DNA of 64,000 bases, from the NCBI RefSeq assembly GCF_051020975.1, contig NW_027478168.1:2976001-3040000 (forward strand). Direction: 5' to 3'. The stretch comes from Osmia lignaria lignaria (Eukaryota > Arthropoda > Insecta > Hymenoptera > Megachilidae). Shown here piece by piece: positions 23,563-37,200 of this stretch (position 1 is its first letter; every line of letters begins with the position of its first letter). Both the position numbers and the translations under genes were made by a program. A model generated the notes under the pieces. That model ran no database searches and had not been told where the DNA came from. It saw nothing but the letters and a program-made list of their open reading frames with translations.

Positions 23563-24528
23563 ATGCAGATTTATCTCAAGGGAAGGGGCCTAACGGACAT
23601 ATTTCGAGATATTTGTTCTTCTTGTTGTTCTTCTTCTGCACAGCTAAACTGGAAGTGGCATTTCCAGCTCGCAATAGTGCAGAGTTATCTCAAAGAAAGG
23701 GGCCACGGTGTTTCTGTATCTCTATTATGTTGGTGCGGCTTCGGAACTTTTAAATATCTTGATATATCTCGAGAACTACGCATCTGATCAAAAAATATCA
23801 TAGAACATAAATTGTAGGAAACATAATTCTCTACAAAAAACGTCTCTTAACATTTTGCCATAGCTCGCTTCGTTTCCGAGATATTTGCAGATTCAGCTCA
23901 AAGGAACTGGCCTGACGGACATATTTCGAGATATTTTTTCTTCTTGTTGTTCTTCCTCTGCACAGCTAAGCTGGAAGTGGCATCTGCAGCTCGCAATAGT
24001 GCAGAGTTATCTCAAAGAAAGGGGCCACGGTGTTTCTGTATCTCTATTATGTTGGGGCGGCTTCGGAACTTTTAAATATCTCGATATATCTCGAAAACTA
24101 CGCTTCTGATCAAAAAATATCATAGAACATAAATTGTAGGAAACATAATTCTCTACAAAAAAGGTCTCTTAACATTTTGCCATAGCTCGCTTCGTTTCCG
24201 AGATATTTGCAGATATATCTCAAGGGAAGGGGCCTGACGGACATATTTCGAGATATTTCTTCTTCTTGTTGTTCTTCTTCTGCACAGCTAAACTGGAAGT
24301 GGCATTTACAGCTCGCAATAGTGCAGAGTTATCTCAAAGAAAGGGGCCACGGTGTTTCTGTATCTCTATTATGTTGGTGCGGCTTCGGAACTTTTAAATA
24401 TCTTGATATATCTCGAGAACTACGCATCTGATCAAAAAATATCATAGAACATGAAAAGTAGAAAACTTAATTCTCTACACAAAAGGTCTCTTAACATTTT
24501 GCCATAGCTCTCTTCGTTTCCGAGATAT

Positions 24529-26138
24529 TTGCAGATTTATCTCAAGGGAAGGGGCCTGACGGACATATTTCGAGATATTTCTTCTTCTTGTTGTTCTTCT
24601 TCTGCACAGCTTAGCTGGAAGTGGCATTTGCAGCTCGCAATAGTGCAGAGTTATCTCAAAGAAAGGGGCCACGGTGTTTCTGTATCTCTATTATGTTGGT
24701 GCGGCTTCGGAACTTTTAAATATCTTGATATATCTCGAGAACTACGCGTCTGATCAAAAAATATCATAGAACATAAAAAGTAGGAAACTTAATTCTCTAC
24801 AAAAACGGTCTCTTAACATTTTGCCATGGCTCGCTTCGTTTCCGAGATATTTGCAGATATATCTCAAGGGAAGGGGCCTGACGGACATATTTCGAGATAT
24901 TTCTTCTTCTTGTTGCTCTTCTTCTGCACAGCTAAGCTGGAAGTGGCATTTGCGGCTCGCACTAGTGCACAGTTATCTCAAAGAAAGGGGCCACGGTGTT
25001 TCTGTATCTCTATTATGTTGGTGCGGCTTCGGAACTTTTAAATATCTTGATATATCTCGAGAACTACGCATCTGATCAAAAAATATCATAGAACATGAAA
25101 AGTAGGAAACTTAATTCTCTACAAAAAAGGTCTCTTAACATTTTGCCATAGCTCTCTTCGTTTCCGAGATATTTGCAGATTTATCTCAAGGGAAGGGGCC
25201 TGACGGACATATTTCGAGATATTTCTTCTTCTTGTTGTTCTTCTTCTGCACAGCTAAGCTGGAAGTGGCATTTACAGCTCGCAATAGTGCAGAGTTATCT
25301 CAAAGAAAGGGGCCACGGTGTTTCTGTATCTCTATTATGTTGGTGCGGCTTCGGAACTTTTAAATATCTTGATATATCTCGAGAACTACGCATCTGATCA
25401 AAAAATATCATAGAACATAAAAAGCAGGAAACTTAATTCTCTACAAGAAAGGTCTCTTAACATTTTGCCATAGCTCGCTTCGTTTCCGAGATATTTGCAG
25501 ATTTATCTCAAGGGAAGGGGCCTGACGGACATATTTCGAGATATTTCTTCTTCTTGTTGTTCTTCCTCTGCACAGCTAAGCTGGAAGTGGCATTTGCAGC
25601 TCGCAATAGTGCAGAGTTATCTCAAAGAAAGGGGCCACGGTGTTTCTGTATCTCTATTATGTTGGTGCGGCATCGGAACTTTTAAATATCTTGATATATC
25701 TCGAGAACTACGCATCTGATCAAAAAATATCATAGAACATAAAAAGTAGGAAACTTAATTCTCTACAAAAAAGGTCTCTTAACATTTTGCCATTGCTCGC
25801 TTCGTTTCCGAGATATTTGCAGATTTATCTCAAGGGAAGGGGCCTGACGGACATATTTCGAGATATTTCTTCTTCTTGTTGTTCTTCTTCTGCACAGCTA
25901 AGCTGGAAGTGGCATTTGCGGCTCGCACTAGTGCAGAGTTATCTCAAAGAAAGGGGCCACGGTGTTTCTGTATCTCTATTATGTTGGTGCGGCTTCGGAA
26001 CTTTTAAATATCTCGATGTATCTCGAAAACTACGCTTCTGATCAAAAAATATCATAGAACATAAATTGTAGGAAACATAATGCTCTACAAAAAAGGTCTC
26101 TAAACATTTTGCCATAGCTCGCTTCGTTTCCGAGATAT
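24529..26138 (+). repeat. Mixed A/E and R monomers ahead of the composite
   Basis: Units 24529 (CACAGCTTAGCTGG), 24851 (GCCATGGCTCG and GTGCACAG), 25173, 25495 (GGCATCGGAAC and an upstream ACAAGAAAGG linker) and 25817 (CCATTGCTCG and CTCGATGTATC). Units 25495-25817 and the start of 26139 recur at 27541-28185, shifted by 2046 bp, which is 6 x 322 + 114. Confidence 0.78.
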
Positions 26139-26574
26139 TTGCAGATATATCTCAAGGGAAGGGGCCTGACGGACATATTTCGAGATATTTCTTCTTCTTG
26201 TTGTTCTTCTTCTGCACAGCTAAGCTGGAAGTGGCATTTACAGCTCGCAATAGTGCAGATTTATCTCAAGGGAAGGGGCCTGACGGACATATTACGAGAT
26301 ATTTCTTCTTCTTGTTGTTCTTCTTCTGCACAGCTAAGCTGGAAGTGGCATTTGCGGCTCGCACTAGTGCAGAGTTATCTCAAAGAAAGGGGCCACGGTG
26401 TTTCTGTATCCCTATTATGTTGGTGCGGCTTCGGAACTTTTAAATATCTCGATGTATCTCGAAAACTACGCTTCTGATCAAAAAATATCATAGAACATAA
26501 ATTGTAGGAAACATAATTCTCTACAAAAAAGGTCTCTTAACATTTTGCCATAGCTCGCTTCGTTTCCGAGATAT
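26139..26574 (+). repeat. 436-bp composite monomer (322 + 114)
   Basis: The unit runs normally to GCAATAGTGCAGA in subrepeat copy B, then continues as copy A of another unit (TTTATCTCAAGGG, near 26259), so a 114-bp segment is present twice. The downstream part carries ATATTACGAG, ATCCCTATT and CTCGATGTATC, as in unit 29473. The upstream part and its linker (ATGCTC, GGTCTCTAAAC) match unit 28185. Because 114 is a multiple of three, the open frame becomes 112 codons. It is the only register-breaking exchange in the window. Confidence 0.95.
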
Positions 26575-28219
26575 TTGCAGATATATCTCAAGGGAAGGGG
26601 CCTGACGGACATATTTCGAGATATTTCTTCTTCTTGTTGTTCTTCTTCTGCACAGCTAAGCTGGAAGTGGCATTCACAGCTCGCAATAGTGCAGAGTTAT
26701 CTCAAAGAAAGGGGCCACGGTGTTTCTGTATCTCTATTATGTTGGTGCGGCTTCGGAACTTTTAAATATCTTGATATATCTCGAGAACTACGCATCTGAT
26801 CAAAAAATATCATAGAACATAAAAAGTAGGAAACTTAATTCTCTACAAAAAAGGTCTCTTAACATTTTGCCATAGCTCGCTTCGTTTCCGAGATATTTGC
26901 AGATTTATCTCAAGGGAAGGGGCCTGACGGACATATTACGAGATATTTCTTCTTCTTGTTGTTCTTCTTCTGCACAGCTAAGCTGGAAGTGGCATTTGCG
27001 GCTCGCACTAGTGCAGAGTTATCTCAAAGAAAGGGGCCACGGTGTTTCTGTATCCCTATTATGTTGGTGCGGCTTCGGAACTTTTAAATATCTCGATATA
27101 TCTCGAAAACTACGCTTCTGATCAAAAAATATCATAGAACGTAAATTGTAGGAAACGTAATTCTCTATAAAAAACGTCTCTTAACATTTTGCCATAGCTC
27201 GCTTCGTTTCCGAGATATTTGCAGATTCAGCTCAAAGGAACTGGTCTGACGGACATATTTCGAGATATTTCTTCTTCTTGTTGTTCTTCCTCTGCACAGC
27301 TTCGCTGGAAGTGGCATTTCCAGCTCGCAATAGTGCAGAGTTATCTCAAAGAAAGGGGCCACGGTGTTTCTGTATCTCTATTATGTTGGTGCGGCTTCGG
27401 AACTTTTAAATATCTCGATATATCTCGAAAACTACGCTTCTGATCAAAAAATATCATAGAACATAAATTGTAGGAAACATAATTCTCTATAAAAAACGTC
27501 TCTTAACATTTTGCCATAGCTCGCTTCGTTTCCGAGATATTTGCAGATTCAGCTCAAAGGAACTGGCCTGACGGACATATTTCGAGATATTTCTTCTTCT
27601 TGTTGTTCTTCTTCTGCACAGCCAAGCTGGAAGTGGCATTTGCAGCTCGCAATAGTGCAGAGTTATCTCAAAGAAAGGGGCCACGGTGTTTCTGTATCTC
27701 TATTATGTTGGTGCGGCATCGGAACTTTTAAATATCTTGATATATCTCGAGAACTACGCATCTGATCAAAAAATATCATAGAACATAAAAAGTAGGAAAC
27801 TTAATTCTCTACAAAAAAGGTCTCTTAACATTTTGCCATTGCTCGCTTCGTTTCCGAGATATTTGCAGATTTATCTCAAGGGAAGGGGCCTGACGGACAT
27901 ATTTCGAGATATTTCTTCTTCTTGTTGTTCTTCTTCTGCACAGCTAAGCTGGAAGTGGCATTTGCGGCTCGCACTAGTGCAGAGTTATCTCAAAGAAAGG
28001 GGCCACGGTGTTTCTGTATCTCTATTATGTTGGTGCGGCTTCGGAACTTTTAAATATCTCGATGTATCTCGAAAACTACGCTTCTGATCAAAAAATATCA
28101 TAGAACATAAATTGTAGGAAACATAATGCTCTACAAAAAAGGTCTCTAAACATTTTGCCATAGCTCGCTTCGTTTCCGAGATATTTGCAGATATATCTCA
28201 AGGGAAGGGGCCTGACGGA
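26575..28219 (+). repeat. Five monomers between composite and first 10-mer HOR
   Basis: Units 26575 (GGCATTCACAGC), 26897 (ATATTACGAG) and 27219 (GCTTCGCTGG, Q 5', CTGGTCTGACGG) are in the same order as 29795, 30117 and 30439 of the 10-mer. Units 27541 (ACAGCCAAGCTGG, GGCATCGG) and 27863 (CCATTGCTCG) parallel 25495 and 25817. Confidence 0.8.
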
Positions 28220-30960
28220 CATATTTCGAGATATTTCTTCTTCTTGTTGTTCTTCTTCTGCACAGCTAAGCTGGAAGTGGCATTTACAGCTCGCAATAGT
28301 GCAGAGTTATCTCAAAGAAAGGGGCCACGGTGTTTCTGTATCTCTATTATGTTGGTGCGGCTTCGGAACTTTTAAATATCTTGATATATCTCGAGAACTA
28401 CGCATCTGATCAAAAAATATCATAGAACATAAAAAGCAGGAAACTTAATTCTCTACAAGAAAGGTCTCTTAACATTTTGCCATAGCTCGCTTCGTTTCCG
28501 AGATATTTGCAGATTTATCTCAAGGGAAGGGGCCTGACGGACATATTTCGAGATATTTCTTCTTCTTGTTGTTCTTCCTCTGCACAGCTAAGCTGGAAGT
28601 GGCATTTGCAGCTCGCAATAGTGCAGAGTTATCTCAAAGAAAGGGGCCACGGTGTTTCTGTATCTCTATTATGTTGGTGCGGCTTCGGAACTTTTAAATA
28701 TCTTGATATATCTCGAGAACTACGCATCTGATCAAAAAATATCATAGAACATAAAAAGTAGGAAACTTAATTCCCTACAAAAAAGGTCTGTTAACATTTT
28801 GCCATAGCTCGCTTCGTTTCCGAGATATTTGCAGATATATCTCAAGGGAAGGGGCCTGACGGACATATTTCGAGATATTTCTTCTTCTTGTTGTTCTTCT
28901 TCTGCACAGCTAAGCTGGAAGTGGCATTTGCGGCTCGCACTAGTGCAGAGTTATCTCAAAGAAAGGGGCCACGGTGTTTCTGTATCTCTATTATGTTGGT
29001 GCGGCTTCGGAACTTTTAAATATCTCGATGTATCTCGAAAACTACGCTTCTGATCAAAAAATATCATAGAACATAAATTGTAGGAAACATAATTCTCTAC
29101 AAAAAAGGTCTCTTAACATTTTGCCATAGCTCGCTTCGTTTCCGAGATATTTGCAGATATATCTCAAGGGAAGGGGCCTGACGGACATATTTCGAGATAT
29201 TTCTTCTTCTTGTTGTTCTTCTTCTGCACAGCTAAGCTGGAAGTGGCATTCACAGCTCGCAATAGTGCAGAGTTATCTCAAAGAAAGGGGCCACGGTGTT
29301 TCTGTATCTCTATTATGTTGGTGCGGCTTCGGAACTTTTAAATATCTTGATATATCTCGAGAACTACGCATCTGATCAAAAAATATCATAGAAGATAAAA
29401 AGTAGGAAACTTAATTCTCAACAAAAAAGGTCTCTTAACATTTTGCCATAGCTCGCTTCGTTTCCGAGATATTTGCAGATTTATCTCAAGGGAAGGGGCC
29501 TGACGGACATATTACGAGATATTTCTTCTTCTTGTTGTTCTTCTTCTGCACAGCTAAGCTGGAAGTGGCATTTGCGGCTCGCACTAGTGCAGAGTTATCT
29601 CAAAGAAAGGGGCCACGGTGTTTCTGTATCCCTATTATGTTGGTGCGGCTTCGGAACTTTTAAATATCTCGATGTATCTCGAAAACTACGCTTCTGATCA
29701 AAAAATATCATAGAACATAAATTGTAGGAAACATAATTCTCTACAAAAAAGGTCTCTTAACATTTTGCCATAGCTCGCTTCGTTTCCGAGATATTTGCAG
29801 ATATATCTCAAGGGAAGGGGCCTGACGGACATATTTCGAGATATTTCTTCTTCTTGTTGTTCTTCTTCTGCACAGCTAAGCTGGAAGTGGCATTCACAGC
29901 TCGCAATAGTGCAGAGTTATCTCAAAGAAAGGGGCCACGGTGTTTCTGTATCTCTATTATGTTGGTGCGGCTTCGGAACTTTTAAATATCTTGATATATC
30001 TCGAGAACTACGCATCTGATCAAAAAATATCATAGAACATAAAAAGTAGGAAACTTAATTCTCTACAAAAAAGGTCTCTTAACATTTTGCCATAGCTCGC
30101 TTCGTTTCCGAGATATTTGCAGATTTATCTCAAGGGAAGGGGCCTGACGGACATATTACGAGATATTTCTTCTTCTTGTTGTTCTTCTTCTGCACAGCTA
30201 AGCTGGAAGTGGCATTTGCGGCTCGCACTAGTGCAGAGTTATCTCAAAGAAAGGGGCCACGGTGTTTCTGTATCCCTATTATGTTGGTGCGGCTTCGGAA
30301 CTTTTAAATATCTCGATATATCTCGAAAACTACGCTTCTGATCAAAAAATATCATAGAACGCAAATTGTAGGAAACGTAATTCTCTATAAAAAACGTCTC
30401 TTAACATTTTGCCATAGCTCGCTTCGTTTCCGAGATATTTGCAGATTCAGCTCAAAGGAACTGGTCTGACGGACATATTTCGAGATATTTCTTCTTCTTG
30501 TTGTTCTTCCTCTGCACAGCTTCGCTGGAAGTGGCATTTCCAGCTCGCAATAGTGCAGAGTTATCTCAAAGAAAGGGGCCACGGTGTTTCTGTATCTCTA
30601 TTATGTTCGTGCGGCTTCGGAACTTTTAAATATCTTGATATATCTCGAGAACTACGCATCTGATCAAAAAATATCATAGAACATAAAAAGTAGGAAACTT
30701 AATTCTCTACAAAAAAGGTCTCTTAACATTTTGCCATAGCTCGCTTCGTTTCCGAGATATTTGCAGATTTATCTCAAGGGAAGGGGCCTGACGGACATAT
30801 TTCGAGATATTTCTTCTTCTTGTTGTTCTTCTTCTGCACAGCTAAGCTGGAAGTGGCATTTGCGGCTCGCACTAGTGCAGAGTTATCTCAAAGAAAGGGG
30901 CCACGGTGTTTCTGTATCTCTATTATGTTGGTGCGGCTTCGGAACTTTTAAATATCTCGA
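28220..30960 (+). repeat. 10-monomer HOR A, copy 1 (period 3220 bp)
   Basis: Matches copy 2 at exactly +3220. Shared marks are AAAAAGCAGG with ACAAGAAAGG (28432), TTCCCTACAA with GGTCTGTTAAC (near 28771), GGCATTCACAGC in two units, ATATTACGAG in two units and TTATGTTCGTGCGG. Differences specific to this copy include TTCTCAACAA and GAAGATAAAA near 29400 and GCAAATTG at 30361. The match ends in unit 30761, which has CTCGATATATC where the second copy has CTCGATGTATC. Confidence 0.92.
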
Positions 30961-31439
30961 TATATCTCGAAAACTACGCTTCTGATCAAAAAATATCATA
31001 CAACCTAAATTGTAGGAAACATAATTCTCTACAAAAAAGGTCTCTTAACGTTTTGCCATAGCTCGCTTCGTTTCCGAGATATTTGCAGATATATCTCAAG
31101 GGAAGGGGCCTGACGGACATATTTCGAGATATTTCTTCTTCTTGTTGTTCTTCTTCTGCACAGCTAAACTGGAAGTGGCATTTCCAGCTCGCAATAGTGC
31201 AGAGTTATCTCAAAGAAAGGGGCCACGGTGTTTCTGTATCTCTATTATGTTGGTGCGGCTTCGGAACTTTTAAATATCTCGATATATCTCGAAAACTACG
31301 CTTCTGATCAAAAAATATCATAGAACATAAATTGTAGGAAACATAATTCTCTATAAAAAACGTCTCTTAACATTTTGCCATAGCTCGCTTCGTTTCCGAG
31401 ATATTTGCAGATTCAGCTCAAAGGAACTGGCCTGACGGA

Positions 31440-34180
31440 CATATTTCGAGATATTTCTTCTTCTTGTTGTTCTTCTTCTGCACAGCTAAGCTGGAAGTGG
31501 CATTTACAGCTCGCAATAGTGCAGAGTTATCTCAAAGAAAGGGGCCACGGTGTTTCTGTATCTCTATTATGTTGGTGCGGCTTCGGAACTTTTAAATATC
31601 TTGATATATCTCGAGAACTACGCATCTGATCAAAAAATATCATAGAACATAAAAAGCAGGAAACTTAATTCTCTACAAGAAAGGTCTCTTAACATTTTGC
31701 CATAGCTCGCTTCGTTTCCGAGATATTTGCAGATTTATCTCAAGGGAAGGGGCCTGACGGACATATTTCGAGATATTTCTTCTTCTTGTTGTTCTTCCTC
31801 TGCACAGCTAAGCTGGAAGTGGCATTTGCAGCTCGCAATAGTGCAGAGTTATCTCAAAGAAAGGGGCCACGGTGTTTCTGTATCTCTATTATGTTGGTGC
31901 GGCTTCGGAACTTTTAAATATCTTGATATATCTCGAGAACTACGCATCTGATCAAAAAATATCATAGAACATAAAAAGTAGGAAACTTAATTCCCTACAA
32001 AAAAGGTCTGTTAACATTTTGCCATAGCTCGCTTCGTTTCCGAGATATTTGCAGATATATCTCAAGGGAAGGGGCCTGACGGACATATTTCGAGATATTT
32101 CTTCTTCTTGTTGTTCTTCTTCTGCACAGCTAAGCTGGAAGTGGCATTTGCGGCTCGCACTAGTGCAGAGTTATCTCAAAGAAAGGGGCCACGGTGTTTC
32201 TGTATCTCTATTATGTTGGTGCGGCTTCGGAACTTTTAAATATCTCGATGTATCTCGAAAACTACGCTTCTGATCAAAAAATATCATAGAACATAAATTG
32301 TAGGAAACATAATTCTCTACAAAAAAGGTCTCTTAACATTTTGCCATAGCTCGCTTCGTTTCCGAGATATTTGCAGATATATCTCAAGGGAAGGGGCCTG
32401 ACGGACATATTTCGAGATATTTCTTCTTCTTGTTGTTCTTCTTCTGCACAGCTAAGCTGGAAGTGGCATTCACAGCTCGCAATAGTGCAGAGTTATCTCA
32501 AAGAAAGGGGCCACGGTGTTTCTGTATCTCTATTATGTTGGTGCGGCTTCGGAACTTTTAAATATCTTGATATATCTCGAGAACTACGCATCTGATCAAA
32601 AAATATCATAGAACATAAAAAGTAGGAAACTTAATTCTCTACAAAAAAGGTCTCTTAACATTTTGCCATAGCTCGCTTCGTTTCCGAGATATTTGCAGAT
32701 TTATCTCAAGGGAAGGGGCCTGACGGACATATTACGAGATATTTCTTCTTCTTGTTGTTCTTCTTCTGCACAGCTAAGCTGGAAGTGGCATTTGCGGCTC
32801 GCACTAGTGCAGAGTTATCTCAAAGAAAGGGGCCACGGTGTTTCTGTATCCCTATTATGTTGGTGCGGCTTCGGAACTTTTAAATATCTCGATGTATCTC
32901 GAAAACTACGCTTCTGATCAAAAAATATCATAGAACATAAATTGTAGGAAACATAATTCTCTACAAAAAAGGTCTCTTAACATTTTGCCATAGCTCGCTT
33001 CGTTTCCGAGATATTTGCAGATATATCTCAAGGGAAGGGGCCTGACGGACATATTTCGAGATATTTCTTCTTCTTGTTGTTCTTCTTCTGCACAGCTAAG
33101 CTGGAAGTGGCATTCACAGCTCGCAATAGTGCAGAGTTATCTCAAAGAAAGGGGCCACGGTGTTTCTGTATCTCTATTATGTTGGTGCGGCTTCGGAACT
33201 TTTAAATATCTTGATATATCTCGAGAACTACGCATCTGATCAAAAAATATCATAGAACATAAAAAGTAGGAAACTTAATTCTCTACAAAAAAGGTCTCTT
33301 AACATTTTGCCATAGCTCGCTTCGTTTCCGAGATATTTGCAGATTTATCTGAAGGGAAGGGGACTGACGGACATATTACGAGATATTTCTTCTTCTTGTT
33401 GTTCTTCTTCTGCACAGCTAAGCTGGAAGTGGCATTTGCGGCTCGCACTAGTGCAGAGTTATCTCAAAGAAAGGGGCCACGGTGTTTCTGTATCCCTATT
33501 ATGTTGGTGCGGCTTCGGAACTTTTAAATATCTCGATATATCTCGAAAACTACGCTTCTGATCAAAAAATATCATAGAACGTAAATTGTAGGAAACGTAA
33601 TTCTCTATAAAAAACGTCTCTTAACATTTTGCCATAGCTCGCTTCGTTTCCGAGATATTTGCAGATTCAGCTCAAAGGAACTGGTCTGACGGACATATTT
33701 CGAGATATTTCTTCTTCTTGTTGTTCTTCCTCTGCACAGCTTCGCTGGAAGTGGCATTTCCAGCTCGCAATAGTGCAGAGTTATCTCAAAGAAAGGGGCC
33801 ACGGTGTTTCTGTATCTCTATTATGTTCGTGCGGCTTCGGAACTTTTAAATATCTTGATATATCTCGAGAACTACGCATCTGATCAAAAAATATCATAGA
33901 ACATAAAAAGTAGGAAACTTAATTCTCTACAAAAAAGGTCTCTTAACATTTTGCCATAGCTCGCTTCGTTTCCGAGATATTTGCAGATTTATCTCAAGGG
34001 AAGGGGCCTGACGGACATATTTCGAGATATTTCTTCTTCTTGTTGTTCTTCTTCTGCACAGCTAAGCTGGAAGTGGCATTTGCGGCTCGCACTAGTGCAG
34101 AGTTATCTCAAAGAAAGGGGCCACGGTGTTTCTGTATCTCTATTATGTTGGTGCGGCTTCGGAACTTTTAAATATCTCGA
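31440..34180 (+). repeat. 10-monomer HOR A, copy 2
   Basis: Same monomer order as copy 1. Unit 33337 has the private changes CTGAAGGGAAGG and GGGACTGACGG. The segment between the matched parts (about 30960-31440, units 30761 to 31405) differs, so about 8.5 of the 10 monomers are shared. Confidence 0.92.
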
Positions 34181-37130
34181 TGTATCTCGAAAACTACGCT
34201 TCTGATCAAAAAATATCATAGAACATAAATTGTAGGAAACATAATTCTCTACAAAAAAGGTCTCTTAACATTTTGCCATAGCTCGCTTCGTTTCCGAGAT
34301 ATTTGCAGATATATCTCAAGGGAAGGGGCCTGACGGACATATTTCGAGATATTTCTTCTTCTTGTTGTTCTTCTTCTGCACAGCTAAGCTGGAAGTGGCA
34401 TTTACAGCTCGCAATAGTGCAGAGTTATCTCAAAGAAAGGGGCCACGGTGTTTCTGTATCTCTATTATGTTGGTGCGGCTTCGGAACTTTTAAATATCCT
34501 GATATATCTCGAGAACTACGCATCTGATCAAAAAATATCATAGAACATAAAAAGTAGGAAACTTAATTCTCTACAAAAAAGGTCTCTTAACATTTTGCCA
34601 TAGCTCGCTTCGTTTCCGAGATATTTGCAGATTTATCTCAAGGGAAGGGGCCTGACGGACATATTTCGAGATATTTCTTCTTCTTGTTGTTCTTCTTCTG
34701 CATAGCTAAGCTGGAAGTGGCATTTGCGGCTCGCACTAGTGCAGAGTTATCTCAAAGAAAGGGGCCACGGTGTTTCTGTATCCCTATTATGTTGGTGCGG
34801 CTTCGGAACTTTTAAATATCTCGATATATCTCGAAAACTACGCTTCTGATCAAAAAATATCATAGAACATAAATTGTAGGAAACATAATTCTCTATAAAA
34901 AACGGCTCTTAACATTTTGCCATAGCTCGCTTCGTTTCCGAGATATTTGCAGATTCATCTCAAAGGAACTGGCCTGACGGACATATTTCGAGATATTTCT
35001 TCTTCTTGTTGTTCTTCCTCTGCACAGCTAAGCTGGAAGTGGCATTTGCAGCTCGCAATAGTGCAGAGTTATCTCAAAGAAAGGGGCCACGGTGTTTCTG
35101 TATCTCTATTATGTTGGTGCGGCTTCGGAACTTTTAAATATCTTGATATATCTCGAGAACTACGCATCTGATCAAAAAATATCATACAATATAAAAAGTA
35201 GGAAACTTAATTCTCTACAAAAAAGGTCTCTTAACATTTTGCCATAGCTCGCTTCGTTTCCGAGATATTTGCAGATTTATCTCAAGGGAAGGGGCCTGAC
35301 GGACATATTTCGAGATATTTCTTCTTCTTGTTGTTCTTCTTCTGCACAGCTAAGCTGGAAGTGGCATTTGCGGCTCGCACTAGTGCAGAGTTATCTCAAA
35401 GAAAGGGGCCACGGTGTTTCTGTATCCCTATTATGTTGGTGCGGCTTCGGAACTTTTAAATATCTCGATATATCTCGAAAACTACGCTTCTGATCAAAAA
35501 ATATCATAGAACGTAAATTGTAGGAAACGTAATTCTCTATAAAAAACGTCTCTCAACATTTTGCCATAGCTCGCTTCGTTTCCGAGATATTTGCAGATTC
35601 AGCTCAAAGGAACTGGTCTGACGGACATATTTCGAGATATTTCTTCTTCTTGTTGTTCTTCCTCTGCACAGCTTCGCTGGAAGTGGCATTTCCAGCTCGC
35701 AATAGTGCAGAGTTATCTCAAAGAAAGGGGCCACGGTGTTTCTGTATCTCTATTATGTTCGTGCGGCTTCGGAACTTTTAAATATCTTGATATATCTCGA
35801 GAACTACGCATCTGATCAAAAAATATCATAGAACATAAAAAGTAGGAAACTTAATTCTCTACAAAAAAGGTCTCTTAACATTTTGCCATAGCTCGCTTCG
35901 TTTCCGAGATATTTGCAGATTTATCTCAAGGGAAGGGGCCTGACGGACATATTTCGAGATATTTCTTCTTCTTGTTGTTCTTCTTCTGCACAGCTAAGCT
36001 GGAAGTGGCATTTGCGGCTCGCACTAGTGCAGAGTTATCTCAAAGAAAGGGGCCACGGTGTTTCTGTATCTCTATTATGTTGGTGCGGCTTCGGAACTTT
36101 TAAATATCTCGATGTATCTCGAAAACTACGCTTCTGATCAAAAAATATCATAGAACATAAATTGTAGGAAACATAATTCTCTACAAAAAAGGTCTCTTAA
36201 CATTTTGCCATAGCTCGCTTCGTTTCCGAGATATTTGCAGATATATCTCAAGGGAAGGGGCCTGACGGACATATTTCGAGATATTTCTTCTTCTTGTTGT
36301 TCTTCTTCTGCACAGCTAAGCTGGAAGTGGCATTTACAGCTCGCAATAGTGCAGAGTTATCTCAAAGAAAGGGGCCACGGTGTTTCTGTATCTCTATTAT
36401 GTTGGTGCGGCTTCGGAACTTTTAAATATCTTGATATATCTCGAGAACTACGCATCTGATCAAAAAATATCATAGAACATAAAAAGTAGGAAACTTAATT
36501 CTCTACAAAAAAGGTCTCTTAACATTTTGCCATAGCTCGCTTCGTTTCCGAGATATTTGCAGATTTATCTCAAGGGAAGGGGCCTGACGGACATATTTCG
36601 AGATATTTCTTCTTCTTGTTGTTCTTCTTCTGCACAGCTAAGCTCGAAGTGGCATTTGCGGCTCGCACTAGTGCAGAGTTATCTCAAAGAAAGGGGCCAC
36701 GGTGTTTCTGTATCCCTATTATCTTGGTGCGGCTTCGGAACTTTTAAATATCTCGATATATCTCGAAAACTACGCTTCTGATCAAAAAATATCATAGAAC
36801 ATAAATTGTAGGAAACATAATTCTCTATAAAAAACGTCTCTTAACATTTTGCCATAGCTCGCTTCGTTTCCGAGATATTTGCAGATTCAGCTCAAAGGAA
36901 CTGGCCTGACGGACATATTTCGAGATATTTCTTCTTCTTGTTGTTCTTCCTCTGCACAGCTAAGCTGGAAGTGGCACTTGCAGCTCGCAATAGTGCAGAG
37001 TTATCTCAAAGAAAGGGGCCACGGTGTTTCTGTATCTCTATTATGTTGGTGCGGCTTCGGAACTTTTAAATATCTTGATATATCGCGAGAACTACGCATC
37101 TGATCAAAAAATATCATAGAACATAAAAAG
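33400..37130 (+). repeat. Six-monomer duplication (shift 1932 bp)
   Basis: About 33400-35200 matches about 35330-37130. Both start with the GAAACGTAATTCTCTATAAAAAAC linker pieces and the GCTTCGCTGG unit with GTTCGTGCGG (33659/35591), followed by R with CTCGATGTATC (33981/35913), A/E (34303/36235), R/K with ATCCCTATT (34625/36557) and Q/A/E (34947/36879). Private changes: TGCATAGC (a stop at 34703-34705) in 34625, ATTCATCTC in 34947, and GCTCGAAG with TATCTTGG in 36557. Confidence 0.87.
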
Positions 37131-37200
37131 TAGGAAACTTAATTCTCTACAAAAAAGGTCTCTTAACATTTTGCCATAGCTCGCTTCGTTTCCGAGATAT

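Larger units (their letters stand above)
21955..24528 (+). repeat. Overlapping 4-unit (1287 bp) and 3-unit (965 bp) repeats
   Basis: Units 21955 and 23242 are both 321 bp because the following linker reads GGTCTGTAAC (22233-22242 and 23520-23529) in place of GGTCTCTTAAC; they lie 1287 bp apart. Units 22920 and 23885 share GATATTTTTTCTTC, GGCATCTGCAGC and GTTGGGGCGGC and lie 965 bp apart. Units 23242 and 24207 share AAACTGG with TTTACAGC. The two periods interlock. Confidence 0.85.

Noticed and set aside
26139..26477. 112-codon fused gene
   Set aside because: The longer frame is a passive result of a 114-bp duplication (a multiple of three) in the satellite unit; the same Ser/Cys tract simply occurs twice.
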